From Trichopria drosophilae (lineage: Eukaryota > Arthropoda > Insecta > Hymenoptera > Diapriidae), in contig CM059584.1 of NCBI GenBank assembly GCA_030407085.1, positions 5,146,001-5,210,000 of the forward strand: DNA of 64,000 bases. Reading direction: 5' to 3'. Within the stretch, counting starts at the first letter, position 1; every line of letters begins with the position of its first letter. Positions 23,501-36,826 of the stretch are shown piece after piece. The position numbers were made by a program, and so were the translations under genes. The notes under the pieces were generated by a model, which saw nothing but the letters and a program-made list of their open reading frames with translations, searched no databases and was not told the DNA's origin.

Positions 23501-25919
23501 TAAATATCTCCGGTATTCACCGAGTAAGCCACGACACTAGTATTTATACCGTTTCAAAAAAAATCTACTGCATTAGTAATTCTGTGCCCTTAATGACCAT
23601 ATTTTAGTTGTTCGATTTACACATTTGGCAGTTAATTAAAATATATTTTGTACCAAATTTTTACAGTCTAATTTAGAGAACATGTTTGGTAACGTCAATA
23701 GAGTAATGTTTAACATTAATTATTGAGATTATTTGTTTATAATGATAAAGGCTCAAAGTGTGATCAGATTGTTATGAACCAAAATGGACTATTCAAATTC
23801 GCGGATCAAATCAGGACCAAAAAAGTTATTTGGCAATGACGAACTGTGGCCAATCGGGAGTTTTCAGGGATGTTGATTGCAAATGGAGCATTCGATTTTC
23901 AAAATTCACAATTTATTCTTCATCTACGGTAAACATTTAGAAACGTCCAGAATGATGTGAACCAAAAAATCTTGTTAGGGCACATGTGAAATAGTGTATG
24001 TTTTAATTAGAATCAATATTTCCGTCTTTATAGAAAGATTGAATTCATTTCTTCAATTGACAATTTTGGATTGTTAAAATCCGATAACGGACTTGTAATC
24101 AGCGACCGGTTAAAAGGTTCTAGAACCTAGTGAGGATCATGATTAAGTAATACTATATATTTTGGGAAGTCATTTTAAAAACGTCGTTTTCGATTTAAAG
24201 TATGTGTATGCTTGAAAAAATTAATTTACTCTGGACGAAACGAGATAAAACAGTTAAAAATGATTCAGAAGTGCTTCAGTCATTATGGTAACTACAAAAG
24301 AATTCTAAGGGCTCGCTAATAATATGACAAAAATTAAAAAAGCGTTAATCCCATAATTCTTCAATAAGAGAAAATTATGAAGAATTTTTCATTTTACATT
24401 TTCAGCGATTATGCAATCCCAAATTTTTTGAATTAGCGTAATACTGACAATGATACTAAATTGAGGCCTTATTAGACACTTAGCTTTCAAAAATAAAGAT
24501 AATATAACAAGAATTATATGTGCATATATATAAGCACTAATGACTTTAAATTCGCGCTTTTTTTAATATTACAATCACAGTTGGAACAATTACTGGTTGC
24601 AATTTTGCGTGATCGAAAAATATTATTATCAATATCATTATGTCGGAACGCTAATTATGTGCTCTAATTACAACAATTGAAACATGTTAAATATTACAAT
24701 TTACCTGTTACAGTTGAAAGAATCAATTTCATATTAGTTTTTATTTGGGTTCCATTCAGTACCTACGCTCACATAATTTTAAGAACTGTAAATTTCCAGC
24801 AAAATTAGCTAGGAAAGATATTTCAAACTCTAAAATGTTAATCATTGTTATACAAAATAACGATATTGACTTGTGAATATGATACTTTTATCTTATTTCA
24901 TTACTCCTATTTATATAGTGAATAACTATGAAATAAACATAAAAATAAATACTCGTATCCACATGAACCGGACACCTGGATAACGAAAAACTATGGAGCA
25001 ACGTAAACTTTGGAACTTGCATTTATACTTAGGCTATAGTTTGTAAAACAGTAAATGAAAGCTGTGTGGCTCGCCATTTGTATTAACAAGAAAGATGCTA
25101 TTATTATTATTATTATACAACGTGCGTCCGTTTTCTGCCGTTTGCGCAAAACCCGCCATCTGTTATCGTTCCTGTGACACAATTCCCGCGAAAATTTGAA
25201 ATCAATTTCTAATCATGATCTTTTTTGGCGTTCGGGTGCTGTGGAGTGTAGTCTAAAAAAGAGAAATATTGATGTATTCTTAGTTTCTTGACGCTCGGCC
25301 CGTTTCTCATGTGAATCAGCAAATATTACCAAACGGTTGAGTAACATATCCATAAGAAAAAAGAAGTTTTCCTTCTAGATGTATACATTTCGCTTAGTTT
25401 ATTGTACTAATTTATGAAAAGTACGTAAATTCTATATTTTGACGAATGTAAAATTTGCTTCCAATTAAGATTAAATTATACAGTAATTTTTAAAGAATTT
25501 CCGATTTGTTAGGATTTATTTACGTTTTCGGCTGAGTACAACACTTTATTTTACTTTTTGATGTAAAGTAAATATTACTGTGCAGAAATATAAGTTACGC
25601 TGACTTTACTGTACTATGTCGTTAAAAATCAGCATAAAAATCAGCGTTTAGTAAATTTTCGTTTTTATATCGTATAATATCCATTTCTCTTTTTTCCGTG
25701 GGTGATAAAACTTCAAAATAATATTATAAAGTGCTACCTGATATGCAATTTAAGAAATAATAAATACCGCCAGGTTTCAATGTCGAGATCGTCAAATAAA
25801 AAAGTTTTCAAAATATCGTGTTATGATTCCATTATCTTATTACAGAAACGTACTTCGGGCTTCGCATACAATAATCAACCGAGGTTTGACAAACGACATA
25901 GCGTGATAAGCATGCGTTA
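20571..25919. other. AT-rich intronic sequence, nothing recognised except an ATT microsatellite
   Basis: There is an ATT trinucleotide run at about 25098-25116. No exon-like frame or inverted repeat was found. Small patches of higher G+C occur near 22120-22260 and 25120-25180. Confidence 0.4.
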
Positions 25920-26360
25920 AGTTATCCGGTAGCATGCTCCACGAAGGTGCGAGACATACGCAATGATAAATACTGTCGAGCAAAGAAAGATAATTGCAAA
26001 GTTGAAATGGTGATCTCTTGAAAATTTACGTACTTCCTACGGTGGCAGAAAGAGGTAAAACGAACTTGACAGTAGAACTAATACATGAGCAACCTGTCGG
26101 TTCGTACCTCGTCGTTACTCCTAGTCATTAAACCCTCGACGTTAATTACTGCCTTCCAGTTCGTTGTAAGAGGACGAGTAAGTGTGTGAGAGGGACAGAG
26201 GGAGTGAGCGACAAGAGAAATGTAACGAAAAGGTTCATTGCTGTGAACGAAGTTTAGTCAACTATTAATCTGGTTTGTAACGACACACGACAGTAAACAC
26301 TTGTCGACATTTTACCGTAGACATAGGTGTCGTTTCCTTTTCCTTTCACTTTGGTTTTGC
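25920..26360. other. GC-richer intronic island
   Basis: The sequence is more balanced than its flanks (for example ACCTCGTCGTTACTCCTAGT near 26106) and includes a purine-rich GAGAGGGACAGAGGGAGTGA run near 26188. It has no open exon-like frame and is possibly conserved non-coding DNA. Confidence 0.3.
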
Positions 26361-29100
26361 TCAATTTCTGGGTCGTTGATAAGCATTAAAAAAAGTCATT
26401 AATTTTTTTAAAAACCACTTCACGATCGACGAACTTAATGATAACAACCAAATTGCAACAAGTTATTATATCAGTCTGTGTGAAAGAACGTAAGTTGTAC
26501 AAAAACCTGATTTTAACGTGTGCAGTTCCATTTCCAAGTAGGATCTTTCCTTCAGCACAGTAAAAATTGCATTTGACAATTTTCAAAACCCAAAATGGTG
26601 ACTTTTAAATAGAACAGCAGAGAAAAATGATTTTTATTGTGAATGTTTTTCATTTTCAATATGTAACGGAAATACGACGTTTCAACGAAAAGTGTATAAT
26701 ATTATTTAAGATTATAAATGAACTTTTGTTTTTCATCTAGAATGACCATAACCTTTAGAACAGATCATTATGGTCACGCACAACGAGCATACTGATAATC
26801 ACAACAATTGGCAAAATGAACTTTTACATTTTGACTCAGCAAACATTTTAAAATGAAGATGAACCCATCAAATCCCTGAAAAATATACTACCGTGAACAA
26901 ATGATTGAAAAACAGATTTTTTTTTAATTTTTACGGCCATGTTGTATCCGCCATTTTGAATTATACAAATCTGACCAGCCTATTTTTTTATGAAGCTTCA
27001 ATTATTTTTTATTTGCTGTTTACAGAAAAAATAAAAAAAATAGTTGGTTTTACGATTGAAATAGCAGCGCCTGGCAGAACTACGTTTTTTTAGTTAGTTT
27101 TACTATTTATATAGTAGACTTAGCTATCTAATTTATCGAGATCACTGTTTAGATAATAGAATTAATTAAAAACGATGATTGCGTCTTACCCTACTATTTA
27201 GTTGGTAATTCCAAATGTTTCTCGTTTTTGGGCAATGAAAATGTAACAGCAAAAGAATTTAACATTTTTACCAGTAAACGTGATTTTAGACGGCAATAAA
27301 AAAATCTTCTTATCATATTATGCACTTACTGATAAGTTTATGCAATTTTAGTTGCGAAGCAGAATTATCTCCATTACATTTTTCATAGTAGAATCTGCAT
27401 TTTTTATTTACTTAAAAGTCATCATTGTGGCATTACAAAAGATTTACATGATAGATGAAAGAGTATATTCGAATATGGTAGATAAGAACACTTTTATATT
27501 ATACTTTAATGCAGTAATACAATTATATTAGTAAGTCTATATTAATCAAGTTTCCTATTAAGAAGGAAGCTCGAAAATGCTTTTGTACATCTGGGATTTA
27601 ATGCATTAAATAACACTTTTCGGCCAGTTTATGGATTTACGTTTTCAAAAATTCCAATACTAAACTTCAGATTATGAAATCTACATAAAATAACATCAAG
27701 GAGAAAGTAAAATATAGAGAGACGTTTTTCCAACCTGCGGACATGATTTTAGATCTATCTAACTATTGGGGTAAAATTGGGAAGTATTATCCAGGATATG
27801 TAGTTTTAGACAAACGAATTATATTTTTACATTCAGTTTCGACCCATATTGTGAATAATTTTCGGTGAAATTTTCCGAAATTCTAGTCTTCTACGAAATT
27901 AGTGAGAAAATTATTTATGTTTTATTACATATAATTTAAAGATGCACTTTTCAAGTCTGTTAAAATATTTTAATTATTTCGTTTACACGTGACAAAATTA
28001 CACGCTGACCTATTTTATTTCAGGTCGCATCTATTTGTTCCGCTTTCACCCATTTGTAGTGGTTTGCACCGTTTCTAATTCGGAAAGTACATAGTCGTAA
28101 AGGGAAGTAATAAATTGCGTTAAGCTTCGGATAATTTTTTGCAGAATTGAAAAAAAAAACACAATTTATTTATCTAATGCTCGTTTTCATAATCATGTGT
28201 GTTAATAATATTTACAATTTTCCATCTGAATAAAACAGTCGATTATAAAAACAAATGACTAGAAACTGATTGTACGCTTGTTAAAACTGTTGTATTTCTG
28301 AAATGTCACGAAAAGCGTTAATTACTAAGTTGTATGTATAATTAAATATAAACTTCACTGCTCTCTTGTTTCAGAAAGTGTATAGTGGTTTTCCGTGATT
28401 ACGTAGTATAATATTTCCAAAATAATTTTATGTTAAAAATGTTTGGTTTTTAATTTTTTGGATTTAAAGATTTTCAAAATATATTTAAAAAATTTGAATG
28501 TTTCGTTCTTCTATATTTTATTTCTTTTAACGCATTTTGAAACAATTTTTATCTTTTAAACTTTTTTATCAAGTGATTGACATTACCTAGAAAAAACTTC
28601 TGAAAACATCCAAATAGTTTATAGGTTTGGAAATTCTAGGGTCGGGTCCAGAAAGATAACAATTTTATCGGTTATTTATGAGAATTTAATTAAATAAAAT
28701 GCAAAGAGAACCTACCTCCATATGAATAAAAAAGAGATGCATAGAAAGAAATAGTTGTAGGAAAGAGGCAGCTTTCATTTTCATATTTATAATTTTTAGT
28801 GATACATCATGAATAAGTAATTTTAGTCCTAGTGCAGGGATTTGTAAGAATCATTGTGTTGTTTTAAATATTTGAGAAATATGTTAGAATCTGTGTTAGA
28901 TACAAGATCAAATATTGATCCTCTTTCTGTTGATGGCGATCATAGCCGCTACTATGTCGTACAAACTTGCGAAACCTTTTGCATATCCAACAGATTAATA
29001 AACAAATAAAAGTTTATTTTTGCATATTGTCCCTGTATTTTAATATTACAATTATACGTGTTAAATTGTAGTTATTCTATGAGAGGAATTTTGAAATCCA
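26361..29100. other. AT-rich intron, nothing recognised
   Basis: No supported gene, repeat or RNA feature. Confidence 0.4.
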
Positions 29101-29340
29101 AGTAGTAATTTCCCGGTCCTAGGTCGTAAAGTTGAAATTTACGGACTGAGTGGGAATTGGGAGTCCGAGGACTCAACCTCTAGACGAGGCCGTAAAATCT
29201 TTCGGCCGAGAATCGAACCCTGTTTTTTTATACACTCTTCGTAAAGTAGACACTTTACGGACTGCTTTTAGGCCGTAAAATTGCACTTTGCAAACTGAAA
29301 ACTGTCCCTAAAGTTTTTAGTTTACGGACACACTTATCAA
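29101..29340. repeat. Cluster of CGTAAA / TTTACG inverted motifs, transposon-like
   Basis: Motifs of the type CCGTAAA or TTTACGGAC recur at about 29124, 29139, 29189, 29240, 29255, 29272 and 29322 in alternating orientation, so several hairpins can form (for example CGTAAAGTAGACACTTTACG at 29240-29259). On the minus strand, GGGTTCGATTCTCGG resembles the B box of a tRNA-derived sequence, but I found no matching A box or cloverleaf. This may be a decayed MITE or SINE. Confidence 0.4.
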
Positions 29341-29538
29341 GAATAAATTTCATATCATAATTGTCAGTTAAAAACTCCCTTGAAGATTCCAAGCCGTTAA
29401 TTTATTTAAATTCCAAACTACATACACTTTAAAATCTGAGAAGTGAAATCTCCGAAATCTCATTGCATTAAAGTGAAGTTGCATTGTCTAAAAGAACTGA
29501 TCACATTAACTAACAGTGGTCCAATTGGTACTTTTATA

Positions 29539-29668
29539 CACGGAAAAAAATGTTCAGAGGATACAGCCAGAAATATGGTTACTTCTGGCAAAAATATAGC
29601 TGGATTTGCCATATTATGGCTGAAATAACCATATTTCTGGCTGTACCCTCTGTACATTTCTTTCCGTG
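29539..29668. mobile_element. 130-bp palindromic MITE with TA target duplication
   Basis: The element starts CACGGAAAAAAATGTTCAGA and ends, read on the other strand, CACGGAAAGAAATGTACAGA. The arms continue to match through TACAGCCAGAAATATGGTTA and only diverge at the small centre. It is flanked by TA on both sides (29537-29538 and 29669-29670), the target site used by Tc1/mariner transposases. A weaker outer match exists between AAGTGAAATCTCCGAAATCT (29441) and the complement of bases about 29672-29690, so an older element may surround it. The short frames here are side effects of the palindrome. Confidence 0.85.
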
Positions 29669-29930
29669 TACAGGGAGATTTGGGACTTTTCACTTTAAGA
29701 ATTTTAGAGAGTACGAAATAGCGAAGCTGGATTCATCTTTTAATAGCCTAAATTGTTATTTAGTATCGATTTAACAATATATTCTTCTCTATCTCTCGTA
29801 TCATATTTGTGTTTTGGAATATATAATCGTCACCCATTATAATAAATTAAAATTTATTTTTATGCATTTTAAAATATTTAGAGTAAAAGTATATATTACT
29901 AAACATCTCAATTGCTCAGATGTAACTCAC

Positions 29931-30106
29931 CTTATATTCCCTGTGATGATCATAGAAAGGCGATGTCGTAAGAGTTGGTTTCAACCGTTTGTTGCGATAG
30001 AAGATGAATGCAATCGCCGCGAGTAACATCACAATAACAGTGGTTAGTATGCCAATTACCAACCCAATCATCTGCTTTGATTCCGGTTCTTTACTTTTGT
30101 CAGGAA
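29931..30106 (-). CDS. Ddr: Ddr exon: transmembrane helix and start of cytoplasmic juxtamembrane region
   Basis: The exon is bounded by acceptor ATTGTTTCAG and donor GTGAGT. It enters in phase 1 and leaves in phase 0, and joins the previous exon as DNT-F-PDKSKEPE. The product has a short hydrophilic extracellular stretch, then a single hydrophobic helix (GLVIGILTTVIVMLLAAIAF, about exon residues 13-32). Next come a basic stop-transfer signal (YRNKRLK) and a cytoplasmic tail ending SPFYDHHREYK. A single-pass type I topology with a Tyr-containing juxtamembrane segment fits discoidin domain receptors. The intervening exons upstream carry the matching discoidin-like domain, so assignment rests on the joined frame rather than this exon alone. 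The next exon must start in phase 0, which the candidate at 1463 does. The kinase domain is outside the window. Confidence 0.88.
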
Positions 30107-30959
30107 CTGAAACAATAATGACATTCAACATTAGTGATTATTTTCATATTACTGGAATATATTTGTCTAGTTAATCTTACTTGTGGCCATGTCATTAAAC
30201 GAATAATTATCGAAATAAAAACGGTTCGGTAACAATGGGAGGGTACGGATGATCCAGATGCCGGTATTTAATGATTTCGTTTTATTAACTAATCTGTTCA
30301 GTTATATCAAATTCACGGGAGTTGAAAGTTTTTTCAGTTCGTTTAATCGAACTAGAATGGCTGGTTTGAGTAAACAAACAGTATTATCATCGTCAATAAA
30401 CTACTTTGTAACATCAGTTATTAATAAAAAAATAATCCTCAACCAAAACAGTATTGTGGCCGAATTTTTTATTTCAACCCAATGCAAACTTATTACATGT
30501 ACATTTTTCCTAACGAATGCACGCAAATTGTGTTTGCACTCTCTAAAATTCTTGAATTGGGAATGCAATGCATAAAGAGCGACTTAAACTACTCCAATAA
30601 ATTTGACAAAATTGAATTTTACGCAAACAAATGGAAATATACTTATTTTCGAGCTAAGAGTGGAAAATTAACTTTTACTTCCAGATCGCCTATAGGTGAA
30701 AACATAGTTTTCACCCATTTGACAAATAAAATGTTTTGCATATATATATTGATCGGATGCATAATATCTCGGTGACTTTTTCTTAACTCCTTTAGTCTAA
30801 GTGATAATCCACATTTAATCTTTTTTTTTTTAATTTTCATTAGTTACATTCTAGTTAACGCATTTTTACCGGTCTTGTTACTTTTATTCTGCTATTTTGT
30901 GCCGAAGGGCATGTAAAGATTGCTAGCTTGTTGTTAGCTTGTATAAAAAAATTAATTCA
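30107..30959. other. AT-rich intron, nothing recognised
   Basis: Frames at 30249-30575 and 30482-30775 on the plus strand are AT-rich, overlap each other and lack domains. I treat both as chance. Confidence 0.4.
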
Positions 30960-31340
30960 GAAGAAAAGATTTGTTTTACGATGTTTTTATCTTTAGTAAT
31001 TCACTTTAAAAAACTGAAAATTTAGCATGCCAATATTTTTGATAATGTTGATTACGAATCTGATGCTAGATTTATCAAATTCAAAATGGCGGATCCAATA
31101 TCGGAGACAAAAATTTCAGAAAGATTTCTTACTCCGGCTTTTTCTGTGCCGCTAATCAGATGATAGATTTACAAAATTTAAAATGGCGGCGAACCAAATG
31201 CAAAATGGCCCCGAAAACCTCCGAGTAACAAATTTTGTTCAATTGGAATTTTTTGTCCGCCATATCGAGTTGGGTAAAAGTGTTGTCAGATTCATAATCA
31301 GTGTCTTGGAAATCCCCCCGAAAATAACGATTTTCAACTG
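30960..31340. repeat. Dispersed repeat containing CAAAATGGCGGATCC
   Basis: The sequence ATTACGAATCTGATGC, followed by AATTCAAAATGGCGGATCCA (about 31051-31096), belongs to the same family as the tandem units at 41225-41570 and the pieces near 37706, 38560, 39990, 40440 and 43300. It contains further diverged copies, including an inverted one (GTCCGCCATATCGAG near 31255, then TCAGATTCATAATCAGTG). It is non-coding. Confidence 0.65.
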
Positions 31341-33123
31341 AATTACGTAGAAAAATACGTGACTCAAAGGGGTAAAGAACGGTTACTGCCTAGAAAAAAA
31401 AAAATTCAGTTCAAAAATTGAATATGTAATTTGAATTATATTGTCTATTTGTAAATGTTTGCTTTAAGATGCGTTTCATACTCGTAGAATAATTAAAAGG
31501 AAAATAAAAGTTTCAAATAAAAGAATTGTTTAGTAAACAACAGACGATAATTTCCCAAACGCATATAAGTAAATATGTTGAAAATGTCCATTAGAGGATA
31601 ATTTAAAGTTTATATAAAAGTATATAATACTAATTACACTTCCAATTTTCATAGACGGGGTCCTTTTCCGTTGACTTATAAAAGTTTGAAGCTACACATT
31701 TTACGAGTCATAAGAGGGCCTTCGCAAGACGTGTCAGAGAAGAACCTACTTCATAAAATGCATACTTTAAAAACTTTATAACTCGATAAAAAATTGAATT
31801 AAAGTTTCCCGGAAGAATGTTTTGACGTTAAAAATTGAAAATACTTTGTTGCTGCATATAAATATAATTTCTAACCACATCTTTAAATATAAATAATTCC
31901 CTTTTAGCAAGAAACGAGACATACAAAATATGGATAGAGTATATTTCTCCGTTCCAAAATTCTCTTAAAACGAGTAAAGTTTTTTTCTATTAAACACATG
32001 GTCTTAACCCTTTTTCAACAGGAAAATAAAATACGTAAAACTACATAAGTTGTAATTTTCGATTTCTGGAGCGAAATTAATCATTGTAATTTTAATAGGA
32101 ATTTAACCACACCCAATTGATTTAAATTAAAAAATGCATAATTTTAAGTGGGAAAACTCCAAGAGATTTTATATTTTAATGTCATATAAACCAATCCATC
32201 GTTTAAAATTTGTGTTTTAAGTTCTAAGTATACTCTCAATGAACTGATGAGAAATATGATTTTTGTGGAAATTGTGCATTTAACACTGTTTGGTTTTTCT
32301 GAAATAATTATTTTGATACCTCATTTATAACTTTTGTAATTACATTTCATACACATGGCAAAAGAGAAAAAAGAATCATATTTTATGAATGTAAATCAAC
32401 TTTTTTAGCAAAAATCTCAAGGAATTAGCCAAATAATCTAAAGTTTAAGATGGACAGACTTATTTCCCGAGGAATAAAATCCAACTACGCCTGAAAGTTG
32501 CCATTTCTGGATTTTATTTAAGCAAATCTTAAAATAACGTTTAAACACAACGTGATATTGCGATGATCTACTTTGTTCTACTTTGTTGACGCGTAAACTA
32601 ACTCAATGTGATTAATGTAAATTACATTTAAAAATTATTTTTTTTTAACGGATTTACGAGGAAAATATCCCCGCCGGTTTTATTCTGATAGAGATTAGTA
32701 CCATAATAATATACATTACTGACACGTCACATTTTGTAATAAAATATGTTTTTACCACTGTAATACAAAATCTTAATTATTTAATGACTTTCAAATGAAT
32801 TAAATAAATACAAAGTTACTTGTATCAATTGTCTTGCACATTATATTGACAAGTCGCAATTATCTTAACACTACACATACTAGATTGTTTTGGTACTGTA
32901 ACAAGTTTATCAGCATAACCAAATAACAATTCACTATAGCCAGTGGATTGTCACATTTGTCGAATACCCTCCGCCAGAACATATTTTGAATTCGATGTAT
33001 AAAAATTTGAAATTTCCCAAGGAGAAAAACAGATTTTTTCTTAATATTGAATATATTGCTCGTTAAGGGGATTCTATGGTACTCCACTGATAAAGTAGGA
33101 ATTTACTCTTAAAAATCTTAATT
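31341..33123. other. AT-rich intron, nothing recognised
   Basis: No supported feature. The minus-strand frame at 32860-33087 has no domain. Confidence 0.4.
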
Positions 33124-33360
33124 AAAACAACTGAATCGATTTTTCAAAACTTTCCTTATATGAGTAATTCTAATCGGTATACACAATTTTCTAAAAAATA
33201 CCAAATATTCATTGAAAATTGAAGAAGCATTTTCAAACCTGATAATTCAATTCTAAATGAATGTCCTTGGTATTTATTATGAGATTATATGCAACGATTA
33301 AAATTACTTGTGTGGTGGGTAAAAATACCGAATTTTGAAAAATCGATTTAGTTGTTTTTT
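33124..33360. mobile_element. Short inverted-repeat element (MITE-like)
   Basis: AAAACAACTGAATCGATTTTTCAAAA at the left end (first 20 bases AAAACAACTGAATCGATTTT) is mirrored by AAAAATCGATTTAGTTGTTT at the right end. Inside, GAGTAATTCTAATCG mirrors CGATTAAAATTACTTG, and AATACCAAATATTCATT mirrors AATGAATGTCCTTGGTATT. Total length is about 237 bp, with no coding capacity. Confidence 0.7.
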
Positions 33361-33589
33361 TTTCTTTCAAGCAATGCATACATATACTTGTATACGTCTC
33401 TAATACCTAGGCTCAGATAGTCAGACTTTCTAATTTTCGGAAAACTGGCGTCTTTTTGAAGTCTATACAGCGTCGAAATAATGCACTTTGTGATCCGTTA
33501 AAATGACACCGATTCGTGAACTGCAACATATCGACGTTAATGGGACATAGGTAAGACCAATTTTGCCGAGAACTTGTAAATCTGGTGAC

Positions 33590-33905
33590 CTGGCCTAATG
33601 AGGATTATAGAATTTTGAAAGATAATGGCAACCTTAAAGCAATCTTGCGCAAGGTTACTGCAACCTTCATTTAATAATTATAAAACATGTTTAACAGTCT
33701 TACAATAATATTACAGGGATATTAATTAATATTAGCACAACATTACCGAGTAACCTCCATTTGATAAGTTTGGTCGATGATTCACATGTTAACATAAGGT
33801 TGATATTAGGTTATATGAAGATATCTTAATATCCGTGTAATATTACAACCTTATAAGGTTAAGGTTATTTTAACCTTACGGTGATATTAATGTTCTGTGA
33901 GGGAT
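33590..33905. repeat. Repeat rich in AAGGTTA / TAACCTT and ATATTA motifs
   Basis: AACCTTA and its complement recur at about 33631, 33652, 33662, 33797, 33811, 33850, 33857, 33862 and 33872, interleaved with AATATTA. The right end has a short hairpin, AAGGTTATTTTAACCTTAC, and ends TTCTGTGAGGG. The look is that of a MITE, but the left terminus is unclear. Confidence 0.45.
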
Positions 33906-36711
33906 ACTACAAACAAAAATAATATATGATGAATCATCAAATTTATAGAACATGATTTTAATGAACAGACCTAACGGCTTCTAATACAATTAAATTTAAC
34001 CCAAATAATTTTCGACGTAGTGTCGCGATGACTTTCTATTTGTTTGATTATTATTAAAATTGGTCACCGATATTTTATGTTCAGTCATATACAATTTAAA
34101 AGAAAAATTGAAACTGTTATTTAATAATGATATATTATTGTCCCATTTTCTAATTTCCCAATCGATGACACATGTCGTTAGACCATTAGAGAAGTAAATA
34201 TTGATAATAGAAAATATGGATAATAACGGCATATTCTAGTTACCCAATTAATAGGTATCAAATACAGCAACATACACTGATATTAGGTGGGTTCCTTTAA
34301 CACGCACTAGGGTAGCCATGTTAAAACGCTAACCGCATGCTACCCTCCCTTTAAGTTTTCCATTGCAAAGCTTTTAACGATTCCCTACGTACGACTAAAC
34401 GAGCCTTATCCTGAACACACAAAACGTGTACAAATATATCCTGTTATATTTTCAGGGAGTTCTTACTTATTAGTATGCAATTTATGACCTCTTAAGTTTA
34501 GCAGTTGTGCAAATGTAAACAGGGGGTTATTTAGTCCTGACCGTGATTGGTTTATTTGAAAATATTGCTCAATCGTCCTATTTATTCGGGTACTAATTTT
34601 ACACCCCTACAGCTATATCAGCTGGTTGACGAAAAAAAAATGATTTGAAACTTGTTTAGAATATTTACTCAAAACATAAAAAAATGTTCATCATAAATAA
34701 ACGTTCAGTTCTTAAAAAACAAGAAAATGCAATATATGTGAAAACAACAACTTCTGTATTAAAAATATCTGAATTGATTCTAGAAATATTTAATGAAAAA
34801 GGATCATTTTAAATTGCTGTTAATTAGTCAGGACATTAAAACTGTAATTTACTGACATAACCTATATTAACGACTGAGTTACGTTCAAAGATAACATTCA
34901 ATAAAAAGACCCGTGTAAAAATTGCAATACTGTATACTCCCTAAAACTCTTAATGATTCACTAGTTTACTCCCGAATGCAATTCATCTCGTAACCACCAG
35001 CCACTGCTTTGAACCGATGAAACACGCACCTTCAATATAGCAAAAAGTATCAATAAAAGTTCAATGAAAAGCTTTAATATAAAATTCTGTACGAATTCAA
35101 CTAAACGTAAATAACATATTAAAACATGTTTGCCTAAACTGTTTTATATTGAATAATTCGTTTCTAGTATTTCTATTCACTGTACCAATTGCGGCATACA
35201 TGACACTTTTTACTTGAAAATTGTGGCTACGGTTTGAAAAGTATACGCTCGTAAAATATTATTTTAAAAATGTTCTCGAAAACGATCGATGTTTGTACAC
35301 ATACACAAATAGAAAAAAAAAGAATATAAAAAATATCTACCTTTTCAATCCTCTTCAGCTCGTAATGCAACAAATATCGATTGCAAGTCACTATAGCATG
35401 AAATGACAGAATTTTACGGCTCAAATTTTGTGTATACTCTTCTTTTAGTTTTTAGAAGTAATATATTATTTCATTTCTCGTATAATACTGACAATCTTAT
35501 TTTTTCCCTTTGCGTTGAAGCTTTTCAATTTCAGGTAGGAATATTTGAAATAAACAGTTCCAGGACAGCCATAACATATTTCATAAAAAAAACTGCGTAA
35601 TAAATACCCTAGGGAAACTGATACCAGTGAAGCTTGTTAGGTGCGAAGCATAACCTCAATATATGCCTGTCTACTACCCCGAAAGCAAATATTTCTTATT
35701 TTATTGCGTTTTAGAACGCTTCAAGAAAAGTACTAAATTTTAAATTACACTTGCTTCATTTAATAAATATTTAAATCACGTTCGGTTCGAGTAATTAAAA
35801 TTAACTACAGAAAATTATTCCACAATGACCTATATTGTATAAAACATTATTCTATTATTACACGTTTCAGACTATTTACATTTTCACGTTCAATTTCTTA
35901 ATATTTTCGTCAAAAAGTACACATTTAAATATTATTTATTTTGTAAATTACATTTATTTTTAGGTAAAGAAGATTTACTTAGTTTTCAGACGTAAATACT
36001 ATGACTAAAAAATAGTCGTCAAAATGAAAAACAAAATAATAATATATATAATTTCGCATTTTCGTAGAAATACCCACTTTAAATGCTCGATATTACTGCT
36101 TTTGTAGGATTTATGCATTGCAGCTCTCGAAAAAGCATGAATGGGAAAAATAATTTTGCAATATGTTGATTTCTCACTGAATTTTATAACTCGAGGATTT
36201 ACTTTATGTAATATATTAAATGTATTTGAATGCTATTCATATTTGTAGTAAAAGTTAGGGAAAATGTGTAATTTTAAATCACTTTTTATCGCATTTTAAA
36301 GTGTTTATGTCAAACAACGTTGAAATTTTATTGCGTTTTATATTTTTGATTTACAAGATTTCATAAATTTAACTTTATTACTTTTAAACATTTGCTGGAA
36401 AAATTGGGCAAAATATCTAACATTTATTTGAAGTAAATACAATTTTAAAAAATATTTAAAGTCGGACAAAGAATAGAATTTATAAAGTGCCTTAGTTTTT
36501 TAAAAATATAGGACACTTGTAAAAAATGATCCGCGACAATATACGATTATAATTCACAATTTATATCTTGAACTAGTGATTTCCTGAGGGTATATAAATG
36601 AATACATGTAGATACTTACACATACAATTTACATTGATCGTATTTTTTTAAATGCCTTTTTTATGAGACCACATTTGAGAACAAGATTAGGTCAAGATTC
36701 CCGTCAAGAGT
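33906..36711. other. AT-rich intron, nothing recognised
   Basis: A slightly GC-richer patch at about 34285-34450 contains GGGTAGCC and GCTACCC about 36 bases apart. No gene or repeat could be supported. Confidence 0.4.
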
Positions 36712-36826
36712 AAAAAAGCCGACACTCAAAAAATGACTGTTCACTTGTCGATGTGTCCATTTTGTTATGTGTCGGCTTTTTGACTATCGGTTTTTTTATT
36801 TACCGGCTTTTCGAACAGCGCCTAAT
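36712..36826. mobile_element. MITE-like hairpin, family A copy 2
   Basis: AAAAAGCCGACAC (36715-36727) is exactly mirrored by GTGTCGGCTTTTT (36769-36781), giving a strong hairpin. The inner text AAATGACTGTTCACTTGTCG and then ATGTGTCCATTTT matches AAATGACTGTCCGCTTATGG and then ATGTGTCCATG of the element at 1762. The right part (CCGGCTTTTCGAACAGCGCC) is the inverse of that element's left end (GCTGCTCAAAAAGTCG). It is a shorter copy of the same family. Confidence 0.55.

Noticed and set aside
29190..29230. tRNA gene suggested by GGGTTCGATTCTCGG on the minus strand
   Set aside because: The T-stem does not pair properly, and no A box, anticodon arm or acceptor stem could be built.
30249..30775. Plus-strand frames as a small gene
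   Set aside because: Two overlapping frames with AT-rich composition, no domain and no splice or promoter context.
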